This document shows, in pieces, positions 56,136 to 64,000 of a stretch of DNA of 64,000 bases. Each line of letters begins with the position of its first letter. Positions within the stretch are counted from its first letter, which is position 1. The DNA is from Phytophthora quininea (Eukaryota; Oomycota; Peronosporomycetes; Peronosporales; Peronosporaceae): positions 1-64,000 of the forward strand of contig JAAVTG010000562.1 of NCBI GenBank assembly GCA_011947345.1, written 5' to 3'. Below the pieces are notes generated by a model that searched no databases, was not told the origin of the DNA, and saw only the letters and a list, made by a program, of their open reading frames with translations. The translations under genes were made by a program, and so were the position numbers.

Positions 56136-57909
56136 ATGGCTGCATCGACCGAGAGCGACGGCGCTCGCGCGCCTGTCCAGACTGCACCATCCTCAAAGCC
56201 TCGCCACGACAGTCCGCCTCAGCCAACGCACTCACTGTTTGTCTACTTGCTGACGCTCTGCGCCTCCATCGGCGGCTTCCTCTTTGGCTATGACACGGTA
56301 TTTTATCACTCCTCCAACTGCCTTCACTGTCGCTCTGTGCTGATATTATCTATCATATTAATGCAGGGGTGATATCAGGGGCGTTGCTGCTGCTGCAGAG
56401 TCCGCAGGGGTTCGCTCTATCTTCTTTCCAAAGCGAGACGGTGGTGGCGGCAGCTGTGGGTGGGGCAATTGCGGGCTCTGTAATTGGCGGCATTGGCAGT
56501 CACAAATTCGGTCGACGGAAAGTGATTCTGCTGTCATCAGTGTTATTTACAGTCGGTGCAGGCCTTATGGCGCTAGCAGGCTCCTTTCTAGAGCTGCTAC
56601 TTGGTCGGTTGGTTGTTGGGATCGGTATCGGTTGCGCGTCGACTACCGTGCCGTTATATATCGCAGAGGCGTCACCGCCGCAAATACGAGGACGTCTCGT
56701 GTCCATCAACTCGGCATTTGTTACTGGTGGCCAGTTTTTGCGAGTGTGTTGGACGCACTACTGTCCGAGACCAGTGAAGGCTGGCGGTACATGCTGGGTC
56801 TGGCTGCACTTCCGGCAATTGTCCAGTTTGTAGGATTCTTGATACTACCAGAGAGTCCCCGCTATCTTGTTAGCAAAGGGAGGGAAGACGAAGCACGCGC
56901 TGTGTTGGTCAAAATTTACAGTGAAAAGGAATTGGAAAAGGAGCTGGAACATATTAAAGCGGAAGTGACTAATTCGCAGGATGATAACTCCAATGCGTGG
57001 GAGTTCATGAAGTCTCCAGTGGTTGTCCAGGCACTGACACTTGGCTGCATTCTGCAGTGTCTGCAGCAGCTTTGCGGCATCAATACCGTCATGTACTACG
57101 GCGCCACCATCATCCAAATGGCTGGCTTTACAGACCCCACCACCGCCATTTGGCTGTCCGCACTCGTCTCCTTCAGCAACTTCATCTTCACCTTCGTCGG
57201 CATTTACCTCGTGGATCGCGTCGGTCGTCGGTTGCTTACTTTAGGAAGTTTGGTTGGTGTGTTCTTGTCGCTCGTTGCGTTGGGTGGGAGTTTTTACATC
57301 GCTGAAGTGGGGTCTGTGGCGGTGTCTGGCACTGGCGAGTGCGCGGGCATTTCGACGTGTTTTGATTGTGTTGCGAATGCTGCGTGTGGATTTTGCTCTA
57401 GTATGGGGGTTGATTTATGTATGCCTGGAGCGGAGATGTCGTCGTCTCTCGGGTTTTGTGAGGGCTCGGCATGGTCGTACGACTCGTGTCCAAACGACAC
57501 TCACAACACTGGCTGGGCGATTCTACTGACAATGTTTGTCTACCTTGCATTTTTCGCTAGTGGGATGGGCTGCATGCCGTGGACTATAAACGCGGAGATT
57601 TACCCGCTCCAAGTTCGCAGCTTGGCGTTGAGTGTTTCTACATCAATGAACTGGGTCTCCAATTTGTTAGTATCCTTCACATTTCTGTCTACGATCGAGG
57701 CGTTGGCTTCATATGGCACATTCTGGTTGTATGCAGGCTTCTCGCTCTGTGGAATTGTCTACTTGTGGAGACAACTGCCAGAAACGAAAGGTCTGGAGCT
57801 GGAGCAGATCCAGCTCATCTTTTCGAATCGGATCAAGTACGTAGTAGTGAATGACAGCGTGGAGTCGTCCGAGAAAGATGCAGATGTGCAATCTCGTTCC
57901 ACGTGTTGA
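56136..57909 (+). CDS. Proton/inositol-type sugar transporter (MFS) with Cys-rich loop, frame breaks
   Basis: Twelve-TM major facilitator. Exon 1 ends GGFLFGYDT; a 69-bp intron (56298-56366, GTATTT...TGCAG) leads to VISGALLLL. Family motifs follow: GRRKVILLSS, LYIAEASPPQIRGRLVS, LPESPRYLVSKGR, QQLCGINTVMYYGATI, VDRVGRR and LPETKGLELEQI. Between TM9 and TM10 is an extracellular Cys-rich segment (ECAGISTCFDCVANAACGFC and more) resembling the PSI domain that marks plant and animal inositol transporters, so the substrate is probably inositol. Frame breaks occur at the intron acceptor (G run 56366-56369) and at T5, 56735-56739, both apparent one-base losses in otherwise perfect coding sequence. 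Plasma or vacuolar membrane. Confidence 0.85.
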
Positions 57910-58407
57910 TTTTGCTCGAGTTTTATCCGTCTCAGGATTGAGCTACCATTGATGGCGGGCTTTGTTTTCATCTGTGGACGTTGACCATTGGCGATTTTAG
58001 GTAACCAAATACGGTCACAACGGCTGTATCTACAAAATAAAGGAACGGTGGTCAAGTGCTCCGGTGATAATCCAAGCATCAACGAGAAGAAAATATGGGG
58101 TCAAGAACGTCGAGTGACGATCAAAGGCAGAGTGAACGGGGTCAACTAAAAGCAACCACAACCATCCAAAGTTTCGTCACTAACGTCCGGACGTAGATCA
58201 AAACCCGAGCCTGTGGTAGGATCAAGCATACTTATTGACTTTGATGATTGCTACAGGACATATGCTGCTAAAAGCGCGCAGCTTGTCGCTGAAAAAAGAA
58301 AAGATAAAACTTCATATTCACTGCTTATTTGTTTTCGCGCGTTTGCTTGATGGCATATCCTTACACATTCGTCGTAGCCGATTGCTCATTCTGGCGGTTG
58401 ACTATAT
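57910..58407. other. Intergenic, convergent 3' ends
   Basis: No gene seen between the transporter and the convergent effector gene. Confidence 0.5.
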
Positions 58408-58755
58408 TCAGCATCGACTGAAATTCACGTACGCTAATCCACCCTTGTTCGTAAACCTTGACGTGTATATTTTGGCGAGGATCTCGTCGTGGTTTTTGCC
58501 ATCCTTAATCGCTTTGTATAGTCGGTGGGCTCTGTTCAGTATGCCTTCGTGCCGGAGAACTTCATTGCTTTCAGATTGTCCAGGATGAATTTAAACTCAT
58601 CTTCGCAATTCCGGCCTTGGACATGGCCTTTTCCTTCAAAGAGGTCCTCTCTCTTCGGAATAGACAACGCGGAGGGACCGGCGCTCAACTTGGTCAGTGC
58701 AACTCGCAGTAAACAGCACGGTCAGAACCAGGACCAGGAGATAGAGCGCTCGCAT
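58408..58755 (-). pseudogene. RXLR-dEER effector with frame breaks, probably decayed
   Basis: ATG 58755 in the family context (CAAGACCATGCGAGC), signal peptide MRALYLLVLVLTVLFTA, RRSLR, then a short SEER. Soon after EER the frame ends; other frames continue with KAMSKAGIAKMSL and finally NHDEILAKIYTSRFTNKGG, a diverged form of the C-terminal module lacking MGVKP. Several frame changes are needed to reach it, more than elsewhere, so decay is likely. The upstream motif variant lies 142 bp before the start. Confidence 0.65.
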
Positions 58756-59338
58756 GGTCTTGAGTTGAGGACTGGAGGTCTACGAGTTGTCTGGCAGTGT
58801 TTAGTGACGTCTTGTGACTGCCAGAGGCTTCCAGCTGTCCAGTTCATCGCCATGGAACATCACTATGTTCCATGGACATTGATCTACGCTAATCAAGCAT
58901 CGAACAGGATCTGCTACGCGTGGTCAGGCAGCTTTAGTATGCAAATTGCGCGTTATGGTAGGGCGAACCGTATGATCACCACGTTGATGTTATCTGCAGG
59001 AAACAAGCACGTCACGAAAGAGAAAGCAGCTAAACTGGATCGCCTTTATGTATGACGCTCGCCTCTGTAGCGTATCACAGTCGAAATGCTGGGACAGTAA
59101 GCAAAAGTCAGCTCATTTGTCGTCGGTGCACAGCACCGAGGCCCCCATTTCGGCGATAATAGCGCCATTGCCGTCGCCATTTGCGAGCGAGCGACCTTGA
59201 GATTTAATCATTGTTATCGGTCGGGACTTCAACGTTAATACATAGTTCGTGGCTAATGCCTGCTTCTGTGCTTATTTCCCACGAACATGGAGAAGCACAG
59301 CAGTTATCAACTTACCCGGAGTTCCGCACTAACCGGGA
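58756..59338. other. Intergenic, upstream of effector and MULE insertion flank
   Basis: Contains the effector motif variant at 58897-58910; no gene. Confidence 0.45.
58897..58910 (-). promoter_or_regulatory. Effector upstream motif variant, copy for 58755 gene
   Basis: Minus-strand ATCCTGTTCGATGC, one mismatch to the other two, 142 bp upstream of the ATG. Confidence 0.5.
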
Positions 59339-59913
59339 AAAAATATCGGCGCTGCTACCGTCCAGGTTTCCGATCCATGTTTGCTCCATGTATCAGGCCA
59401 GTTATCGTCCATGTATGAAAACTATACTTTTTTCTTTCGCGTCCAGTGTTCCTCCATGTATTTATTTTGACTCTCCAGTTTTCTCCATGGATTGCGTGGG
59501 CAGTCAGTTTTACGTTTATTCCTGGAATCAAGAAGTCTAACACAAGCACCTCTGCCGGCAGAAGTCATCAAAGAGCTGCACAGCACCGCTTCGCCGCGCT
59601 ATGTTGTTACCTGTGCAACCAAGACGGCAAGCGGAGGTATCGTCTGTAGCAGAAGATCATGTTGAAGGTGAAGCTACACCTGACAGGCCAATTTCCATGG
59701 CAAATGGAGGAAGCATTCCGGCTGAACAGTTCACAGGAACTGGTTCGCTGGGAAACACAGAGGAAAATGAGCAGAGCGACGCAGTCGTGGTATGCTGCGT
59801 CTTAATGACTGTCCATCGTGTGTGGTAGCTAACACCCATTCACCCTTTGCATTTGGACAGATCAGAACGCCTCGCAATACAACGCGACGGACGGTGAAGA
59901 TTCACAGCGCTCC

Positions 59914-60413
59914 TTGCCGGTAGTCGCCCCCACATCACGCCACGATAATTGGGACGCTTGGGTTGATTATCTTAAAGATTATCAAGCCAGAACATACCAA
60001 GTTATTGCTGTTAGCGAAACAATGAATTGTGGGCTTCGTAACAAAAAACTTGCGTCGACGAAAGCAGCTCAACAAGGCAACAGATCATGTACGTCCCTAC
60101 CGATTGGAAAGTATATCAACGGACATATATCTGCACTCACGGGTGGCCTGTCAAAGACCGCGGAGTTGGGATTAGGCCCAAGAGACTCTTGCGCAGCGAT
60201 GGCTGTCCATTTCGCTTCGTAGTTCAGATGAATTTCGACGACCACTGGTTCCTTGAGGTGAAGAATGGTGTGTTCGAGCATAATCACGCTGTAGGTCCTC
60301 AAGAATACAAAACGTACACCGGCAATCGAGGTGTTCATAATGACGCTATCGCAACCGAGGCTGATGCTATGATTCGATTTGGATGTAAGAGGTCTAAGAT
60401 TTATGCTAGATAA
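59914..60413 (+). pseudogene. FAR1/WRKY-GCM1-type DNA-binding part of a MULE transposase
   Basis: Two overlapping frames: 59914 on with WDAWVDYLKDYQARTYQV and LRNKKLASTKAA, then from 60087 YVPTDWKVYQRTYICTHGW, RPKRLLRSDGCPFRF, VKNGVFEHNH and KRSKIYAR, stop at 60413. The C...C...HNH spacing is that of the FAR1/FLYWCH-like zinc finger leading MULE transposases. One frame break near 60075-60090. The catalytic half is missing; the frame ends where it would begin. Confidence 0.7.
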
Positions 60414-60527
60414 TATACAAGCATGCCTTCTTTCCACTACACTACGATTTGGCTGGTCTTCTACTCCATATTATACAGCAGCCACCGTGCAATGAAGGTG
60501 AATACAGTATATATTAGCAGAGTAGTC

Positions 60528-60617
60528 CAGGACATGTACTCATTACTACATGTCCTGTAGCATAACCTCCTTCCGAGTCATTCTTGACAATATCAAGAAT
60601 GATACATATTATGTATC
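60528..60617. repeat. Three consecutive perfect hairpins inside the MULE
   Basis: CAGGACATGTA/TACATGTCCTG (60528-60538 with 60547-60557, loop 8), CATTCTTGA/TCAAGAATG (about 60580-60602) and GATACAT/ATGTATC (about 60601-60617). They lie just inside the right inverted repeat. Confidence 0.7.
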
Positions 60618-60734
60618 GTGTACGCAGCGGAGGAAAGTAATTTAAAATATATGCTATGCATGGACGATAACTGGCCTGATACATGGAGCAAACATGGATC
60701 GGAAACCTGGACGGTAGCGCTGGCCAAAAATATC

Positions 60735-61190
60735 CGAGTAAAACATCCGGGCCATGTCCGCCACAGGTCTGTAAAAAGTCTTCGACATGCACGAGTTGTG
60801 CGTGGTGTGTATATTTTATCAAGCAGGTAAAATTATCCTCTGAGATCGCGGATTTGAATTGATGCTGGTAAGGTGGTTGAACTGAAGCTGCCTTAGTCAT
60901 GCTGTCTCGTTATTTTTCTGACGAAATGAACTCTTTTGAAGTACGATGAAATGCAAAGTTTCCGGCGAACGAAGTTCGAAGGAAACAAGTTTTTCGGGTA
61001 GGATCGGAAAGAAGGCCATGTGCACAAGTGTACGAAGATCCATCAAGCAGCGTCAGTGGATTGTCCGACAAGAGCACGAGGATGTCAGGGCACGACAAGA
61101 ACCCCCGCGGCGGATTTAGATCCGCGACGCTGCAAACGACTTCGTCGAGGCAGGAGTTTCGTCTCGCCTTGTCCTACAATCAGCCGGTGG
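60735..61190. other. Spacer between MULE and gypsy element
   Basis: No gene; short frames only. Confidence 0.45.
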
Positions 61191-61423
61191 TGTAGTAGGT
61201 CCACGGGAACACGTATTAGGGAAGCGGGTGGCTTCCTTGGATCCTTGCTTGTATTTGGTCGATTCAGAAGCGTGAGTACGTCTAGCTAACTGAGAGCCCT
61301 CTCTCCATGGAGGCGCTCTAGTATCGTCCTCAACAGATCCTAGCTACTCTACCACCAGCTCGGCTTCGGTGTCTGATCCTAAGCCCGGTGAGTGAGTCAT
61401 GTATTGTACATGAGCCCACTACA
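61191..61423 (-). repeat. 3' LTR of the gypsy element
   Basis: 233 bp; on the minus strand it begins TGTAGTGGG and ends CCTACTACA, the same termini as the short LTR element at 25415-26822 although the interiors differ. Confidence 0.8.
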
Positions 61424-61485
61424 CCGCCCTTCCAAGACTTGACTCACGATCTTGGCTTGTACGCAGTGTATGTACTTGAACACAA

Positions 61486-64000
61486 TTACACAAGGCTTGC
61501 CACTGCATCCTGTAGAGCATTGTCGCTCTGCATGGCTGCGTAAGCCTTCAGCATGACAGGGATATCCTTGGATAATCCCGACATTGATTCCCACGAGTCT
61601 TCAATAGGCTCTAAGCCCTTCCACGACACGAGTATTTCAAACTCGCGCTTGGTACTGTTCCATCTGTGCTCCATGAGAGCGGCAACAGTCAGGATGATGC
61701 CTTGCGAAGCAACATGTTCACGAATTTCTTCTGTGACATCAAAGCTTTTGTCTGCATAGAACTTCAATCTTGAGCTGTGCACATCTTGCTCTGCACCGGT
61801 TACGAGATGCCGCACTCTAAACGAATGTTCATCCGCTTGGACGACTTGATATGGGCCTATCCAGGTCACCAGAAGCTTATCGGTGTGCTTCTGGTCTACG
61901 CGGGAACGTAACACGAAATCTCCAATATCAAAGTTGGGCCTTTGAGCACATTTGGCCTTCTGCTGGTTTCTCTTTGTCTGCTTGGCCCTCGCACTGATCA
62001 CCTTTTTGTGCATGAGCTGCGCACTCTCGTAGTTTCTCCAACTTGTCGCTGATCTGCTCTGGGAACTCGCCTAGATCCACAAGCCGTTTCTGCTTGTCAT
62101 CTAAGCAAAAGTCTAGCGGTGATACAGCTGGAAGCACACAGAATAGTTCGACTGGAGCATGGTTGCCCAACGATGGCACGGGTGTGTGGTTCAAGTTCGC
62201 TTGCACTGCTGCCACAAAGTAGGTCCAGTCCTTGATGTCGACCTGGAACTCGAGACACATTGCCCTTAAGACTTGGATAATGTCCCTGTTCAGCCGCTCT
62301 ATCGAGCCGTTTATCCATGGTGAGTATGCCAGAGTGAAACTTTGATTAGCATTGAGCCGTTTGCAAACCTCACGCACGACTTCATTCTTGAAATGCGACC
62401 CATTGTCACTTATCCACACTTGAGGTGCACCAAATCTGCTATGCCAGTCCATAATCGCTTGTGCAGTTACAGCACTAGTCGGAACGACGCATGGAACCAG
62501 CTCACAATAATGTGTAGCATCGTCTTTCATCACTAGCAGGTAGGAGTAGTTGCCGAATGATTTACCCAGATGCAAATAGTCCCAATGGAGTGCCTCATTT
62601 CTTTGGCTGCTGCGGTATGTTTCAGCCCATGGACGCTGCACAATCCTTCCTCCCTTAACGTGATGGCATAGCAGGCAGCTACGAAGGAAAGCGTCCACTT
62701 GCTCTCGGAGTCGAGTCACTAGAAAACGCTTCTGCATAATTTCCATCAGCGGATCACGACCGCGGTGTCCTTGCGGCCCGCAATGGGCGGTCACCAACAA
62801 TCTCTGCACGATGCTGGAGTCGCCGTCAGGTATCCAGATGCAGCCGTCTTTTGTCCACAGGCCATCATCTTCTTGCTTAAGGCCGTTTGGTCTATCGGCG
62901 ATGTGATGCTGCTGACTCGCTCGAATTGCTGCAACGTCTGGCCACTCAAAGCTGTCGTCACTAAAAGGACGAATCGGTGCTGGCTTGGGTTGACGCGCTG
63001 CTTCGCTGCCTCCGCTAGACTCAGGAGTTGGTACAGCTTCATCCGCCTCCCTTGTACGCTTGCGGCGCAGACGCTTAATGGCTACACTGGTCTCGTGTCG
63101 GCATCCAGCCCAGCGAGAGATCATGTCAGCCCAAACGTTCTTCACTCCCTCGATATGCTCGATTGAAAACCGATATTCCATGAGCTTCATGGACCAGCGT
63201 AACAACTTGCCTCTCACATGCTTTTTGATTTCTTGCGCAGGTGCGAAGAGATGGATGAGGTTCCTGTGATCGCAATACATGCGAAACCCTTTCGGTCTCA
63301 TCAGCAGGTACGAGAGTTTATCGCACGCCGTCACTATGGGGTAACCTTCTTTCTCGATGACACTCCAGTTTCGCTGTGCGCCCGTGAAGGTACCTCCCAT
63401 ACACACTAGCAACTCGTGGTCTTGTTCATGGATGGGTACGTTGGCTTTCCAGTCGATCACTTGCGTTACTATCACTGACCAGCCAATGTCACTTGCGTCT
63501 GTGATCAGGATAGTCTCTGCGTTAGGCTTGGGGAACGCTAGTACTGCACTACTAGCCAGTGCCTCCTTTAGTTTGTCAAAGGCTGCTACTTCACTTGGCG
63601 TCAGGGTGATTGGAATTCCACTAGCCACTCGCTTTGTCCGCTTTTTGGCCGACTTCATCACGAAATCAAACTTGTCCTGGAGAGGTTTCACTAGACGACC
63701 ATAGTCAATGATAGAAGTTCTCATCCAGTTTGTTGAGCAAATAAATTGCTGCAACTCACCCGCAGTCGATGGATACGGAAGTGCACGCAAAGCCGCAATT
63801 CTGGCTGGGTCAAGTCTGACCCCACTGCCATCGATAATTTTTCCGCACCACCTGACTTGCTTCTTGTACACGCACGACTTAGTGGCACTGAGCTTGAAGC
63901 CGAACTCGTTTACAAGAGTGAAGAGTTCTTGCAGCTTCTCCAAGTACTCATCCACAGACTTTGCGTACAACAGTAAATCATCTATCCAGACCAGTAAATG
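61486..64000 (-). CDS. Gypsy pol polyprotein (RT, RNase H, integrase, chromodomain), partial, one frame break
   Basis: Reads from the window edge with the reverse-transcriptase active site VWIDDLLLYAKS. RNase H follows (ILITDASDIGWSV). The integrase has an HHCC finger (HCGPQGHRG, CLLCHH) and the D, D, E triad in LHWDYLHLGKS, WISDNGSHFKNE and GSIERLNRD. A linker with GDFVLRSRVDQ comes next, then a chromodomain (MEHRWNSTKREFEILVSWKG, EPIEDSWESM). The chromodomain part (61486-62013) is in another frame after a dinucleotide-type change near 62025-62040. Apart from this the 680-codon frame is open, suggesting a fairly young copy. Chromodomain gypsy elements target histone marks. Confidence 0.92.

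Larger units (their letters stand above)
59348..60725 (+). mobile_element. Mutator-like element (MULE), non-autonomous, 1,378 bp
   Basis: Ends contain a perfect 60-bp inverted repeat (59354-59413 and 60659-60718; GCTACCGTCCAGG...CGTCCATG), extended outward imperfectly to GGC at each edge. A 9-bp target duplication AAAAATATC flanks it (59339-59347, 60726-60734), the size typical of Mutator elements. Inside is only the DNA-binding front of the transposase (see next entry); the DDE core is absent, so movement would need another copy. Confidence 0.85.
61191..64000 (-). mobile_element. Ty3/gypsy chromodomain retrotransposon, 3' part, runs off the window
   Basis: Minus-strand element. From its 3' end: LTR 61191-61423, a polypurine tract (GGAAGGGCGG on the minus strand, directly next to the LTR), then pol with chromodomain, integrase, RNase H and the end of reverse transcriptase up to the window edge. 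The gag, protease and 5' LTR lie beyond 64000. Confidence 0.9.

Overview
The window looks like nuclear DNA of a plant-pathogenic oomycete, most probably Phytophthora or a close relative. The grounds are a cluster of secreted RXLR-dEER effector genes, a Crinkler-type NTPase, a bZIP of the oomycete-specific type, a multi-pass LRR protein, a PDR-type ABC transporter, short GT-AG introns of about 61-69 bp, and a chromodomain Ty3/gypsy retrotransposon. I cannot assign a species from sequence alone.

Layout. 0-13.4 kb is gene-dense: DHHC palmitoyltransferase, ankyrin-repeat gene, RING-H2 protein, two tandem START/FYVE paralogues (the second with a PUB-like C-terminus) and a bZIP. 13.9-18.4 kb holds two head-to-head members of an ATPase family that I do not recognise as a named family. 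18.4-23 kb has a TAPT1-like membrane protein and an LRR membrane protein. 22.8-30 kb begins the effector and repeat zone, with RXLR genes and a young, short LTR element nested in an older repeat. 31.3-32.6 kb is an L-asparaginase. 32.9-39.8 kb has a Crinkler-like relic, a Cys-rich piggyBac-like relic, two further ATPase family loci (one split by a solo LTR) and a SINE-like sequence. 40.6-44.7 kb is the ABC transporter. 44.8-58.8 kb is again effector- and repeat-rich and contains one inositol-transporter-like gene. 59.3-64 kb has a Mutator-like element and the 3' part of a gypsy element. This alternation of conserved gene islands and effector/transposon stretches is the two-speed layout known in Phytophthora.

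Eight or more RXLR loci share one C-terminal module (consensus D-x-ILA-x-MGVKP, later K-x-YD-x2-DP), so they are copies of one expanding family. Three appear intact and several are broken or relics. Three of them carry the same 14-bp motif at almost the same distance (136-142 bp) upstream of the start codon.

Reading caution. Nearly every conserved gene (palmitoyltransferase, FYVE proteins, asparaginase, ABC transporter, inositol transporter) is broken by single-base or dinucleotide length changes, often in short homopolymers and mostly apparent deletions. That pattern fits uncorrected sequencing error better than mass gene death. I therefore call such genes CDS with frame breaks, and use pseudogene only for nonsense codons, lost starts, large deletions or insertions.

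The most interesting object is the ATPase family: Walker A QSSGFGKSRLL, Walker B LAVDE, a sensor-like LVDTN strand, and a C-terminal segment with a D...QVK pattern that could be a PD-(D/E)XK nuclease fold.
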